From: Mycobacterium simulans
GTDB lineage: Bacteria > Actinomycetota > Actinomycetes > Mycobacteriales > Mycobacteriaceae
Direction of reading: 5' to 3'
DNA: 64,000 nt
Assembly: GCF_900232995.1 (NCBI RefSeq)
Contig: NZ_OCVX01000003.1
Span: forward strand, 2,202,895-2,266,894
Positions 34,625 through 43,732 of the stretch are shown piece by piece. The position numbers and the translations under genes are program-made. Position 1 is the first letter of the stretch; each line of letters begins with the position of its first letter. Under the pieces are notes generated by a model. That model saw nothing but the letters and a program-made list of their open reading frames with translations, was not told where the DNA came from and made no database searches.

Positions 34625-35488
34625 ATGACCTGGCATCCGCACGCCAACAGGTTGAAGACCTTCGTGCTGTTGGTCGGTATGTCGGCGATGATCGTGTTCG
34701 TCGGCGCGTTGTTCGGCAGGACGGCGTTAATCATCGCCACCCTGTTCGCCGTCGGGATCAACGTCTACACGTACTACAACAGCGACAAGCTGGCCTTGCG
34801 CGCGATGCACGCCCAGCCCGTTTCCGAGCTGCAGGCGCCGGTGATGTACCGGATCGTGCGCGAGCTGGCCACCGCCGCGCACCAGCCGATGCCTCGGCTG
34901 TACATCAGTGACACCAGCGCGCCCAACGCGTTTGCCACCGGCCGCAACCCGCGCAATGCCGCGGTGTGTTGTACCACGGGAATTCTGCAGATCCTCAACG
35001 AGCGCGAGCTGCGGGCCGTGCTGGGCCATGAGCTGTCGCACGTCTACAACCGCGACATCCTGATCTCGTGCGTCGCCGGCGCGCTGGCGTCGGTGATCAC
35101 CGCGCTGGCCAACATGGCCTTGTGGTTCGGCGCCTTTGGCGGTGACCGCGAACAAGGCGCTAATCCCTTTGCGCTGCTGCTGGTTTCGTTGTTGGGTCCG
35201 ATTGCCGCCACCGTGGTACGGCTGGCGGTGTCGCGGTCCCGGGAATACCAAGCCGACGAATCCGGTGCCGTGCTGACAGGAGACCCGCTGGCGCTGGCAT
35301 CTGCGCTCCGCAAGATCTCCGGTGGCGTGCAGCTGGCGCCGTTGCCGCCGGAACCGCAACTTGCGAGCCAAGCGCACTTGATGATCGCCAACCCGTTCCG
35401 GGCGGGTGAACGGATCGGGTCGATGTTTTCCCCTCCCCCGCCGATCGAGGACCGCATCCGCCGGCTGGAAGCGATGGCGCGGGGCTGA
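34625..35488 (+). CDS. htpX: Membrane zinc metalloprotease HtpX
   Basis: A 287-aa M48 protease for membrane-protein quality control. Two N-terminal helices are followed by the zinc motif HELSH ([12 protein letters not shown]), with the third ligand in EYQADE and two further helices. It is preceded by GTAGGAGG at a normal distance. Same place as Rv0563 in H37Rv, after grcC1. Confidence 0.94.
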   Translation: MTWHPHANRLKTFVLLVGMSAMIVFVGALFGRTALIIATLFAVGINVYTYYNSDKLALRAMHAQPVSELQAPVMYRIVRELATAAHQPMPRLYISDTSAPNAFATGRNPRNAAVCCTTGILQILNERELRAVLGHELSHVYNRDILISCVAGALASVITALANMALWFGAFGGDREQGANPFALLLVSLLGPIAATVVRLAVSRSREYQADESGAVLTGDPLALASALRKISGGVQLAPLPPEPQLASQAHLMIANPFRAGERIGSMFSPPPPIEDRIRRLEAMARG

Positions 35489-35494
35489 GCTGCG

Positions 35495-35518
35495 TTTGAT
35501 AGCGCATGCGCTATCAAA
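35495..35518. promoter_or_regulatory. Perfect 24-bp palindrome
   Basis: TTTGATAGCGCATGCGCTATCAAA reads the same on both strands. It begins six bases after the htpX stop and lies upstream of a duplicated promoter-like unit and a HicB-like gene. Its core recurs with one change at 26391-26410. An operator is likelier than a terminator because there is no loop. Confidence 0.7.
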
Positions 35519-35531
35519 CTTCGAACTTGCC

Positions 35532-35697
35532 TATGCCCTTGGTGTGTTGGGTTGTCGGGACCTATGGGTGGCTGTTGAATCCGCTAGCGGATGTGCTAGC
35601 AGCTTGAGTAGGGTTATGCCCTTGGTGTGTTGGGTTGTCGGGGCCTATGAGTGACTGTCGAAACTGCTAGTGCTTGTGCTATCACATTCCGCGTGAA
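35532..35697. repeat. 83-bp diverged tandem duplication
   Basis: The unit TATGCCCTTGGTGTGTTGGG starts at 35532 and again at 35615. The first 35 bases are almost identical (one change) and similarity fades through TGCTAGCAG versus GCTATCACA. The second copy runs into the GTG of the HicB-like gene, so a promoter region appears to have been duplicated. Confidence 0.75.
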
Positions 35698-36045
35698 TCG
35701 CTACACCTACCGTGCCGAATGGTGCCCCGAGTACGACGAATACATCGGTGCGTGTGTCGAATTGCGATACTTGTCGCGGGGGCGCCAACCGCCCACGAAG
35801 CCATCGCCGCCATAGCGGAGGCTGTTGACCAGCATGTGAGTGATCTGCGGGGAACCGGCGAAGAGCCGCCCACTCCGCTAACCGAACGGAACTACAGCGG
35901 CACAATCGTCATTAGGACATCACGAGCGTTGCATGCGCGCCTCGCCATCGAAGCTGCGGAACAACGCGTTTCGATGAACCAGTTGGTGGTTCAGAAGCTC
36001 TCTGGGCGACAGCTAGGCGGCTTCGGGTCGTTTCCCTTCGACTAG
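35693..36045 (+). pseudogene. HicB-family antitoxin gene with a frameshift
   Basis: From GTG 35693 the sequence reads NRYTYRAEWCPEYDEYIGACVEL, the N-terminus of a HicB-like antitoxin, but after RYLSRG the frame runs out. The rest of the family sequence (APTAHEAIAAIAEAVDQHV, PLTERNYSGTIVIRTS, ALHARLAIEAAEQRVSMNQLV) continues in the +2 frame to the stop at 36043-36045. One base is missing near the GGGGG run at about 35780-35784. No HicA toxin gene is adjacent. Either a real single-base deletion or a sequencing error in a homopolymer. Confidence 0.75.
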
Positions 36046-36076
36046 CTTGCCCTCCAACCGAATTCCGAGATCACGT

Positions 36077-37102
36077 TTAGAACCCCGAGCCGTGGACCTC
36101 GTGTCCGGGAACCTCGGCGATCAGGCCGCTGTAAGCCTGCTCCACGCTGGACCCGTGGTTGATGACGGCGTCGACCTCGCGGGCGATCGGCATGTTCAAC
36201 CCAAATTCGTTGGCGAACTCCATGATCACGCTGGCGGCCTTGACGCCCTCGGCGACCTGATTCATCGAGGCGATGATCTCGTCGATCGGTTTGCCCGCGC
36301 CGAGTTGCTCGCCGACGTGCCGGTTTCGGCTGCGCTGGCTGGTGCATGTGACGATCAGGTCGCCCAGGCCGGCCAGTCCGGGGAACGTTTCGGGATTCCC
36401 GCCCAAGGCCACACCCAGCTTGGTCATCTCCCGCAGTGCGCGGGCGATCACCAGCGCGCGGGTGTTTTCACCGATACCAAGTGAGTAGCCCATCCCGACC
36501 GCGATCGCGAAGACGTTCTTCAGCGCGCCCGCCGTCTCGACACCGATGACATCGTCGGTGGTGTACACGCGGAAGCGTCGGGTGCGGAACAAGGCCGCCA
36601 GCCGGGTCGCCAGGTGTTGGTCGGGCATTGCCAGCACTGCCGCGGCCGCGTAGCCCTCGGCCACCTCGCGGGCGATGTTCGGCCCGGCCAGGATGCCGGC
36701 CGGATGACCGGGCAGCAGCTCCTCGATGATCTGCGACATCCGCATGTTGGTGCCCTGCTCGAGCCCCTTGACCAGCGACACCACCGGCACCCAGGGGCGC
36801 AGTTCCTTGGCCAGCTCGGTGAGCACACCCCGGAATCCATGCGAGGGCACCCCCATGACAACGACGTCGGCGCAATTGGCGGCCTCCGCGAAGTCGGTGG
36901 TGGCGCGCAGGGTGTCGCTTAACACGACCTCGTTGCCGAGGTAGCGGGTGTTGCGGTGATTCTCGTTGATGTCGGCGGCGGTCGCTTCGGAGCGCACCCA
37001 CTGCAAGGTCGGTCCTCGGCGTGCGCAGATTGACGCGACTGTGGTACCCCAGGAACCACCACCGAGGACAACGACTTTGGGTTCGCGCTTCTCAACTGCC
37101 AT
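36077..37102 (-). CDS. gpsA: Glycerol-3-phosphate dehydrogenase [NAD(P)+]
   Basis: A 341-aa enzyme reducing dihydroxyacetone phosphate to sn-glycerol 3-phosphate for phospholipids; H37Rv calls it gpdA1 (Rv0564c). Nucleotide-binding loop GGGSWGTT, catalytic lysine region GVETAGALKNVFAIAVG and TCTSQRSRNRHVG are visible. The ATG at 37102 overlaps the 3' end of the upstream monooxygenase by 11 bases, so the two are coupled. Confidence 0.94.
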   Translation of the reverse strand: MAVEKREPKVVVLGGGSWGTTVASICARRGPTLQWVRSEATAADINENHRNTRYLGNEVVLSDTLRATTDFAEAANCADVVVMGVPSHGFRGVLTELAKELRPWVPVVSLVKGLEQGTNMRMSQIIEELLPGHPAGILAGPNIAREVAEGYAAAAVLAMPDQHLATRLAALFRTRRFRVYTTDDVIGVETAGALKNVFAIAVGMGYSLGIGENTRALVIARALREMTKLGVALGGNPETFPGLAGLGDLIVTCTSQRSRNRHVGEQLGAGKPIDEIIASMNQVAEGVKAASVIMEFANEFGLNMPIAREVDAVINHGSSVEQAYSGLIAEVPGHEVHGSGF

Positions 37103-38576
37103 GCAGATCAGCGTATTGCTGAACGCGGCCCAACACCATCGCCTCCTCGATGCGGTCGAACCGGTAGTCGATGGCGTCGGCGAAGTAGTTCTGCCGCACA
37201 TTCCATGGCCGCTTGGTGCCCGACTTGGGCAGCGCGTGCAGCGACCGCAACACGTAGTTGGCCTGGATGTCCCACGACGGCTTTTCGTCCATCGGTCCGT
37301 TGCCGCGGTGTGGGTAGGCGTGGGTGTATCCGTGAGAGGCCATGTGCGCCAGCAACTTTGCGGTCGCTCGAGCCGTCATGTCGGCCCGTAGCGTCCAGGA
37401 CGCGTTCACATATCCCACGCACCAGAACAGGTTGGGCACGTCTTCGAGCATGTGCGCCTTGTAGACGAAGCGGTCGGTGGGATCGATATCGACGCCGTCG
37501 AGGCTGATCTTGGCGCCGCCAAGTGCCTGCAGCTGCAGGCCGGTCGCGGTGACGATGATGTCGGCGTCGAGGTGCTCGCCGGATTCGAGCGCGATACCGG
37601 TGGCGTCGAAGTGATCGATGTGGTCGGTGACCACGGCGGCGCGGCCTTCGCTGATGGCGCTGTACAAGTCGGCGTCGGGGATCAGGCACATCCGCTGGTC
37701 CCATGGGTTGTAGCGCGGCTTGAAGTGGGTGTCGATGTCGTACCCCTCGGGCAGGTTGTTGACCGCAACACGCCGTACTAGCCACTTCACGAACGCCGGT
37801 ATCTTGCGGGACAGGAACCAGAACACCGCTTCCATCAACGCGTTGTACATCCGGATGACGTGGTGAGAAGCCCTGCGGGGCAGCACCATGCGAGCGACGG
37901 TGGTAACCCTGCTGTACTTGGACGCCGACATCATGTAGGTCGGCGAGCGTTGCAGCATGGTGACCTTTTCAGCCCGCTCGGCCAACGACGGGATCAGCGT
38001 GACCGCGGTGGCTCCGCTGCCGATCACGACGATCTTCCTGCCGGTGTAGTCGAGGTCTTCCGGCCAGTGCTGTGGATGCACTAGGGCGCCACCGAATTGG
38101 TCGGTGCCGGGAAAGTCGGGTGTGTAGCCCTCGTCGTAGTTGTAGTAGCCGCTGCCGAAGAACACGAAGCGGCTGCGGTAGCGGTGCTGGGTGCCCTCTT
38201 GCTCAAAGGTGACGGTCCAGGTGTCGGTGGACGAATCCCAGTCCGCAGCGCGGACATAGCTATTGAATTGGATGTGGCGGGCGATGCCGTACTTGTGGGC
38301 GGTGGTGGTCAGGTACTCCCGGATGTGGTCGCCATCGGCGACGCCTTCGTCGCGGGTCCACGGCTCGTAGGGGAAAGACAGCGTGAAGATGCTGCTGTCG
38401 GATCGCACCCCCGGATAGCGGAACAGATCCCAGGTGCCGCCGATCCGTTCGCGACGCTCCAGGATCGTGTAGGTCAGGTGGGGATTCCGCTCCGTCAGCC
38501 GGTAGGCCGCGCCGAGGCCGGAGATGCCCGCGCCGACGATCACGACGTCGACATAGTCGGCATCCTGGGGAGTCAC
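37092..38576 (-). CDS. Baeyer-Villiger-type flavin monooxygenase (Rv0565c-like)
   Basis: A 494-aa FAD/NADPH monooxygenase. It has the first GXGXXG motif (VVIVGAGISGLGAAYRL), the Baeyer-Villiger fingerprint FGGALVHPQHWPED and a second Rossmann motif VIGSGATAVTLIPSL. It oxidises ketones or sulfur compounds; Rv0565c has been discussed as an activator of ethionamide. Substrate in the cell unknown. It ends inside the gpsA start. Confidence 0.9.
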   Translation of the reverse strand: MTPQDADYVDVVIVGAGISGLGAAYRLTERNPHLTYTILERRERIGGTWDLFRYPGVRSDSSIFTLSFPYEPWTRDEGVADGDHIREYLTTTAHKYGIARHIQFNSYVRAADWDSSTDTWTVTFEQEGTQHRYRSRFVFFGSGYYNYDEGYTPDFPGTDQFGGALVHPQHWPEDLDYTGRKIVVIGSGATAVTLIPSLAERAEKVTMLQRSPTYMMSASKYSRVTTVARMVLPRRASHHVIRMYNALMEAVFWFLSRKIPAFVKWLVRRVAVNNLPEGYDIDTHFKPRYNPWDQRMCLIPDADLYSAISEGRAAVVTDHIDHFDATGIALESGEHLDADIIVTATGLQLQALGGAKISLDGVDIDPTDRFVYKAHMLEDVPNLFWCVGYVNASWTLRADMTARATAKLLAHMASHGYTHAYPHRGNGPMDEKPSWDIQANYVLRSLHALPKSGTKRPWNVRQNYFADAIDYRFDRIEEAMVLGRVQQYADLHGS

Positions 38577-38586
38577 GTCACCAAGA

Positions 38587-39219
38587 TTAAGCAGGCTCCA
38601 TCAGCACGTCGACGTGCAGGGGCGCGCAACGGTCGATCAGCCAGATCTGGTCGGCCGGGCTGGCGAAGATGCGCGCGTGGGTGGGGTCCTGGGAAAACGC
38701 AGGATCATCGGAGCCGCATCTGTCGCCGAAGAAGACATACGCCTTAGCGTCATTGCACATCCGCGACATCCATACCAGCCCATCCAGCCCGACGTCATGG
38801 GCCGCCTCGGCCCACCGCACCGTGCTGCGATAGCTGGACGCCGGGCCGGCCGTCAGCTCACCAGCGGTGACCTTGAGGCGTCGCAGTCCGGTGCCGTGCA
38901 GGATCCCGACGCGCAGCTTCCGCGTCACCTTCAGCCGGACCAGTACTTTGCTCGCGTATTGGTCGTAGGGGAGGGTGCCGCCCTCGACGGGAATGTCGTG
39001 CAGCAAGGTCTCGGCGATGGCGGCGTCTTCGCTTTCGGCCGCGTACAGGATCGGCACTATTGGTTTGCCGGGCTTGCCGAAGAAGCCGAACCGGGTTGGC
39101 GCGCCTAACCCCGGGTTGAAATCGGTGGCGGTGCGGGTCGCCGACAGCACGCGGTAGAGCAAATGGCCGGGCGACAGGGTAGCGATGGCCGGGTCGAACG
39201 GGTCTGGAGGCCGCCTCAC
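38587..39219 (-). CDS. RES-domain toxin (MbcT-like, NAD+-consuming)
   Basis: A 210-aa RES-domain protein. The fold's landmarks are visible: LLYRVL with the active-site arginine, TRFGFFG, the ILYAAESEDAAIAETLLHD tyrosine/glutamate segment and IWLIDRC near the end. RES toxins such as MbcT of M. tuberculosis destroy NAD+ by phosphorolysis and are held by an Xre/MbcA-like antitoxin. The GTG at 39219 lies eight bases after the antitoxin stop. The pair sits between Rv0565c and yajQ orthologues, where I recall nothing similar in H37Rv, so it is accessory. Confidence 0.85.
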   Translation of the reverse strand: MRRPPDPFDPAIATLSPGHLLYRVLSATRTATDFNPGLGAPTRFGFFGKPGKPIVPILYAAESEDAAIAETLLHDIPVEGGTLPYDQYASKVLVRLKVTRKLRVGILHGTGLRRLKVTAGELTAGPASSYRSTVRWAEAAHDVGLDGLVWMSRMCNDAKAYVFFGDRCGSDDPAFSQDPTHARIFASPADQIWLIDRCAPLHVDVLMEPA

Positions 39220-39227
39220 TGGCCCTC

Positions 39228-39764
39228 TTACCAAGAGACGGCCATCGCCTCCGCCGCCACCGCGACAACCCGGTCCGGGTCGGTGGCCAGGTGGTCCACG
39301 GGGCGTTCGCCGTCGAAGTAGGTGGTGGGTGAGCAGAGCCACTGCACCAGGCCCGCCTCCGACCAGCCGCTGGAATCGGCAACCTCGCGCAGCCGGGCGA
39401 TGACGGCCAGCGGCTTTCCGCCGGACCCGAACTGGAACCCGGGGTAGGCGAGATAGTTGCCCTGGCGGACGGCGACAAGCGCGTTGTTTCGGTGTGCGGT
39501 GGTCGCCAGGTTGCGGGGTGCGCTCGATCGCGATCCCATCCGTTTGCCCGCTTCGGTGCTGGTCAGCATCCCGAACTCGGCGTCGATGCGGGCGTACAGG
39601 TTTTGTTCGGCCTGGACCGCGCGTGCGACGGCGGGTTCGGTGTACACCGTGACCGACGACAGCGCGACACCGATGGCGTGAGCGCTTTCACGCAGGCGCC
39701 GGTTCGCCGCGTCCAGCTCGGCGACCGTGGTCTTCACGCGAGCTCCTTCGTTCGGTTCGTGCAT
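39228..39764 (-). CDS. MbcA/Xre-type antitoxin for the RES toxin
   Basis: A 178-aa protein upstream of the RES gene. The C-terminal half has the antitoxin toxin-binding region: TSTEAGKRMGSRS, LVAVRQGNYLAYPGFQF, LVQWLCSPTTYFDGERPVDHL and DPDRVVAVAAEA (DUF2384/MbcA type). The N-terminal ~60 residues are helical and probably bind DNA or dimerise. An inverted repeat of AACCGAACG-type sequence around 39750-39790 (TTCGTTCGGTTCGTGCA near the start, CACGAACCGAACGC beyond) could be the operator. Confidence 0.82.
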   Translation of the reverse strand: MHEPNEGARVKTTVAELDAANRRLRESAHAIGVALSSVTVYTEPAVARAVQAEQNLYARIDAEFGMLTSTEAGKRMGSRSSAPRNLATTAHRNNALVAVRQGNYLAYPGFQFGSGGKPLAVIARLREVADSSGWSEAGLVQWLCSPTTYFDGERPVDHLATDPDRVVAVAAEAMAVSW

Positions 39765-39789
39765 TCCAGCTTAGTGCACGAACCGAACG

Positions 39790-40281
39790 CTACCGGTAGT
39801 TGACGAACTGCAGCGCGACGTCGAGGTCGGCCTGCTTCAACATCGAGATGACGGCCTGCAAGTCGTCGCGCTTCTTGCTGGTGACGCGGATCTCATCGCC
39901 CTGAATCTGCGTCTTGACGGTCTTGGGCCCATCGTCGCGGATGAGCTTGGTGATCTTCTTGGCGTTCTCGCTGGTGATGCCTTGCTTGATGGTGCCAGTG
40001 ACCTTGTAGGTCTTGCCCGAAGCCTGCGGATCGCCGGCGTCGAAGGCCTTCATCGAGATGTCGCGCCGGATGAGCTTTTCCTTGAAAACATCGACAGCGG
40101 CCTTGACGCGCTCTTCGGTGGACGAGGTCAGCTCGACGGCCTCGTCACCCTTCCACGCGATCTTGGTGTCGGTGCCGCGGAAGTCAAAGCGCGTGGCCAA
40201 CTCCTTGGCGGCCTGGTTGAGAGCATTGTCGACCTCCTGGCGGTCGACCTTGCTGACGATGTCGAACGATGAGTCCGCCAT
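39790..40281 (-). CDS. yajQ: YajQ-family nucleotide-binding protein (Rv0566c-like)
   Basis: A 163-aa UPF0234/YajQ protein, starting [20 protein letters not shown] and ending [11 protein letters not shown], the full family length. It has two ferredoxin-like domains that bind nucleic acid or nucleotides; some homologues bind c-di-GMP. In H37Rv it sits at this place after Rv0565c. Confidence 0.94.
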   Translation of the reverse strand: MADSSFDIVSKVDRQEVDNALNQAAKELATRFDFRGTDTKIAWKGDEAVELTSSTEERVKAAVDVFKEKLIRRDISMKAFDAGDPQASGKTYKVTGTIKQGITSENAKKITKLIRDDGPKTVKTQIQGDEIRVTSKKRDDLQAVISMLKQADLDVALQFVNYR

Positions 40282-40350
40282 TCGATAGCCCTTCCTCGTT
40301 GGTGCAAGCCGTTTGTGATCTGTCTACCCGTTCGTTGTAACCTGCTAGGC

Positions 40351-40434
40351 GGCAGGTTGCCCGAGCGGCCAATGGGAGCGGACTGTAAATCCGTCGCGAA
40401 AGCTTCACAGGTTCGAATCCTGTACCTGCCACCA
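40351..40434 (+). tRNA. tyrT: tRNA-Tyr (GTA)
   Basis: An 84-base class II tRNA starting GGCAGGTTGCCCGAGCGGCC, with anticodon GTA in CTGTAAAT, a long variable arm (CGTCGCGAAAGCTTCAC), T-loop GGTTCGAATCC and encoded CCA. Confidence 0.96.
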
Positions 40435-40500
40435 GCATCTGCAGCGGCGTTGAACCGGGAGCCTACTAGGCCGCCGCCACGAACACCGTCGTCCGAAGTC

Positions 40501-40539
40501 GCGAACTGGGCGACGTCGTGGGAACGCCGCCCAGTTCGC
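40501..40539. terminator. 12-bp perfect stem between tRNA-Tyr and a PE_PGRS gene
   Basis: GCGAACTGGGCG at 40501-40512 pairs perfectly with CGCCCAGTTCGC at 40528-40539 around a 15-base loop. It lies between the convergent tRNA-Tyr and PE_PGRS genes and probably acts as a bidirectional terminator. Confidence 0.6.
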
Positions 40540-40582
40540 TAGAACTTGGCGATTCGCTACTCGGCCGCGACCGCTGGCCTGG

Positions 40583-41269
40583 TTAAGCCTTCCCGTTGTT
40601 GCCGTTGTTGCCGAGCAGGAGCCCGCCAGTGCCGCCGGTGCCCGCCGTGCCGCCGGCCTTCCCGGCGTTGCCGCCGTTGCCGCCGTCGCCGATCAGCACT
40701 GCGTTGCCGCCGTTGCCGCCTTTGCCGGCGGTGGTGGCTCCGAACCCGCCGGCTCCGCCGTCGCCGCCTGCCCCGCCGTTGCCGATCAGCCCGGCGGCCC
40801 CGCCGGCGCCCCCGGCCATCCCGGCGGCACCAGAGCCACCGTTGCCGCCGTTGCCGAACAAATACCCCCCAGGCCCACCGGCCTCCCCGGTTCCCGGCGC
40901 CCCGTTTGTCCCATTGCCGATCAGGGGGCGGCCCAACAACGCGGCGGCGGGCGCGTTCATCGCGCCCAGCACGCCTTGCTCGAGGGCATTAGCCGCCTCG
41001 GCGGCCGCATACGCGCCCCCAGCGCCGGTTAGCGCCTGTACGAACTGGGCATGAAACGCCGCCGCCTGGGCGTTCAGCGCCTGAAACTGCTGAGCGTGGC
41101 TGGAAAATAACGCCGCGATGGCCGCCGACACCTCATCGCCAGCAGCGGCCACCAGCCCACTTGTCGGGGCCGCGGCCGCCGCATTGGCCGCTGTGAGCGA
41201 CGAACCGATACTTGCGAGATTCTCCGCCGTCATGGCCACAATGTCCGGCGCTGCAATTACAAACGACAT
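40583..41269 (-). CDS. Short PE_PGRS protein
   Basis: A 228-aa PE_PGRS protein. The ATG at 41269 gives the standard PE start [20 protein letters not shown]. The PE domain (about 95 residues, ending [12 protein letters not shown]) is followed by the linker [18 protein letters not shown] and a short glycine-rich PGRS tail ending [11 protein letters not shown] proteins are exported by ESX secretion to the cell surface. Its position next to lpqQ corresponds to PE_PGRS14 (Rv0834c) in the order I recall, but the tail is short. Confidence 0.88.
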   Translation of the reverse strand: MSFVIAAPDIVAMTAENLASIGSSLTAANAAAAAPTSGLVAAAGDEVSAAIAALFSSHAQQFQALNAQAAAFHAQFVQALTGAGGAYAAAEAANALEQGVLGAMNAPAAALLGRPLIGNGTNGAPGTGEAGGPGGYLFGNGGNGGSGAAGMAGGAGGAAGLIGNGGAGGDGGAGGFGATTAGKGGNGGNAVLIGDGGNGGNAGKAGGTAGTGGTGGLLLGNNGNNGKA

Positions 41270-41827
41270 GCGATGCCTCCCGCAACCGTCTGATCTGATT
41301 GCCGTCCGCAATTAAGACAAATCGGATGTTAGCGCCACGGCGGCAAATTCGGCACTATTCGTCGACAGTTCGCCTGGTGCCCGAAAGCCATCTTTCGTGG
41401 ACGTCCCCGCGACATCAAGAAATCGTCGACGGACACCCAAGCGTCAGGGTGCAAGTGGTTTCAGCGCTTGGGTATCCACGTGCTCCGGATCTCTGACGTC
41501 CTGTGGAACGCCGAGAGAGTTTGTCGATCAAGGACTTCGATACGGCGTCCCGGTCAAGCCGTGAGGGGTTGTCGGCGATGGTTTGTCGATCGCGTTGATA
41601 AGGGCTTCCAGGGGCTGACCGTTGACCATCTGGATAACCCCGTCCAGTAACGGTTTGACGTCATAAGACGGCAACGGCGGGATCCGGGGGGGCGTCGGTA
41701 CAACCGGAGAATGGTTGGGGCTCAACGGAGTCGACGACCTGCCCTAACCGCTGCGCCGCACCCACCCGCAGCACCAACCGCCGAACGTCCTTTGCCGAGT
41801 GGGCGGGCGTTGGAATAGCGTGGCCGG
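41270..41827. other. 558-bp region with no supported gene
   Basis: It contains one clear stem: GGACACCCAAGCG at 41431-41443 with CGCTTGGGTATCC at 41465-41477 (12 of 13 paired). A 65-codon minus-strand frame at 41528-41725 includes VKPLLDGVIQMVNGQPLEAL, which looks like protein but matches no family I can name and could be a gene remnant. The rest shows no coding pattern. Confidence 0.5.
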
Positions 41828-42991
41828 GTGCTGGTGACGGTCGCGGTGGAGAACTACCGCTCGTTGCGCCAGCTGGTCGTCCCGCTGCGACAGCTCAATG
41901 TCGTTACCGGTCCCAACGGCAGTGGTAAATCGAACCTCTATCGAGCGTTGCGCCTACTCGCCGACTCTGCTCGCAACGGCGCGGTGGCGGCGCTGGCACG
42001 CGAGGGCGGGTTGAGCTCAACGATGTGGGCCGGCCCCGCGGTGATCGGCAAGTCGGTGCGCCAAGGGCGCCATCGAGTTCAGGGGACGGTGAGCACCGGC
42101 CCGGCCAGCCTGAAACTTGGCTTTGCCGGCGACGATTTCGGTTATGCGATGGACCTTGGGCTGCCCAGCACGACGAAGACGGCCTTTGCGCTGGATCCCG
42201 AGGTCAAGGTGGAGGCACTGTGGGTCGGGCCGGTGTGGCGCACGGCCGCGGTGATCGCCGAGCGCGGCGGGCTCACCGCGCGGGTGCGTGACGGCGACGG
42301 CGACTGGCATGTGATCGCCGACGTGCTGCGGCCATTTGACTCCATGCTTAGCGAGCTGGCAGACCCGGTACGTGCACCGGAGCTGATGCAGATGCGCGAG
42401 CGTACCCGATATTGGCGCTTCTACGATCATCTGCGCACGGACGCCGACGCGCCCGCACGGCAGAGCCGAATCGGCACGCGCACACCGGTATTGGGCCACG
42501 ATGGCGCGGACTTGGCTGCCGCCATACAAACGATTCACGAGATTGGTGACGACGTCGCGCTCAGCGAAGCCATCGACCGTGCCTTTGAAGGCAGCCGAGT
42601 CGAAGTCCGGAATACGAATACTCGCTTCGAACTGGTTCTGCACCAGCCCGGGATGCTACGCCCGTTAGCCGCAGCCGAGTTATCCGACGGCACGCTGCGG
42701 TATCTGCTTTGGACCGCGGCCCTGCTGACACCACGTCCACCGCAATTGCTCGTGCTCAACGAACCCGAGACCAGCTTGCACCCCGAGCTGCTGCCCGCCT
42801 TGGCATCGCTGATCGCCACCGCCGCCGACCGCAGCCAGATCGTCGTCGTTACCCACTCCGAACACCTCGTCGCAGCCCTGCAGGCGGCCGCCGACGTGCA
42901 CACCGTGCGCCTGACAAAAGAGCTTGGTGAGACCCGGATCGCCGGTCAGCGCCTCCTTGAACAGCCTTCGTGGCATTGGCCACCAAGATGA
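41828..42991 (+). CDS. AAA15/AAA21-type ABC-like ATPase
   Basis: A 387-aa stand-alone ATPase. It starts MLVTVAVENYRSLRQLVVPL, with Walker A GPNGSGKS at residues 28-35, Walker B LLVLNEPETSLHPELLPAL and the downstream IVVVTHSEHLV histidine. It belongs to the SMC/OLD-like AAA15/21 class, several members of which act in phage defence or DNA repair, but no nuclease partner is next to it. It lies between the PE_PGRS gene and lpqQ, where I recall none in H37Rv. Function unassigned. Confidence 0.8.
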   Translation: MLVTVAVENYRSLRQLVVPLRQLNVVTGPNGSGKSNLYRALRLLADSARNGAVAALAREGGLSSTMWAGPAVIGKSVRQGRHRVQGTVSTGPASLKLGFAGDDFGYAMDLGLPSTTKTAFALDPEVKVEALWVGPVWRTAAVIAERGGLTARVRDGDGDWHVIADVLRPFDSMLSELADPVRAPELMQMRERTRYWRFYDHLRTDADAPARQSRIGTRTPVLGHDGADLAAAIQTIHEIGDDVALSEAIDRAFEGSRVEVRNTNTRFELVLHQPGMLRPLAAAELSDGTLRYLLWTAALLTPRPPQLLVLNEPETSLHPELLPALASLIATAADRSQIVVVTHSEHLVAALQAAADVHTVRLTKELGETRIAGQRLLEQPSWHWPPR

Positions 42992-43015
42992 GCATGCGTC
43001 TCTAAGATATTGACC

Positions 43016-43666
43016 ATGGCGTCGACGATGAAGCCAAAAGCCGGCAGCTCGGCGGTCCTCGCGTGCTGCGCATTGGTCGCGATCACGGCATGCTCGCATA
43101 GCGGAACGTCGGCCAAGCCGAGTTCCGCGCCCGTGTCACGTGCCGATGCATTGATCGTCAGTGTCGAAGATGTCCGGCGCATCGCCAACTATGAGGAGCT
43201 CACCGCGCATTCACACGCGGACTTGCGTCACCCACCACAAGGAGACCTCAACGCTCCGGGACCCTGTCGGGCGGCGGGAACCAGCGATCTCACCTTTGGC
43301 AGCGGCTGGTCAGAGTTTCGTAGTGCCGGCTACCACGGCATCACCGACGACCTCAAGCCGGGTGGACCCGCCATGATCCAATCCGTGAGTCAGGCCGTCG
43401 CCGTGTACCCCGACTCGCATACCGCGCGCGGCGCGCTTCATCAGCTGGAGTCGTCCCTACAAGCATGCATTGACCTGCACGACGCCGACTACGACTTCAC
43501 GTTGGACAAGCCGGATCCGTCCACCCTGCGGATCACCGCCGAAGCTTGGAGCCATGTGTATCGCGAAAAGTCGTCGGTGTTGATGTCCGTCGGCGTGGTG
43601 GGTCTGGAGCCTGCAGAGCGGATCGCAACCGCCATCCTTCAGACCACCACTGACCGCATCGGCTAG
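43016..43666 (+). CDS. lpqQ: Lipoprotein LpqQ with a PknH-like sensor domain
   Basis: A 216-aa lipoprotein. A signal peptide (AGSSAVLACCALVAITACS) is followed by a lipidated cysteine in ITAC, then a PknH extracellular-like domain (TFGSGWSEFRSAGYH, QSVSQAVAVYPDSHTARGAL, TAEAWSHVYREKSSVLMSVGV). This is the same fold as the outer part of the TIR protein at 4.5-6.1 kb, with fewer cysteines. Start uncertain: TTG 43010, ATG 43016 or ATG 43028. Corresponds to Rv0835. Confidence 0.85.
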   Translation: MASTMKPKAGSSAVLACCALVAITACSHSGTSAKPSSAPVSRADALIVSVEDVRRIANYEELTAHSHADLRHPPQGDLNAPGPCRAAGTSDLTFGSGWSEFRSAGYHGITDDLKPGGPAMIQSVSQAVAVYPDSHTARGALHQLESSLQACIDLHDADYDFTLDKPDPSTLRITAEAWSHVYREKSSVLMSVGVVGLEPAERIATAILQTTTDRIG

Positions 43667-43732
43667 CATCGTCATCCAAATCGACTCTGGCGGAACTATT
43701 TTCGACGAACCGCCCGCGTGTTAGGCGCGGTA

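Noticed and set aside
41528..41725. 65-aa minus-strand frame as a gene
   Set aside because: No ribosome site, no family match I can name and no partner; mentioned only as a possible remnant.
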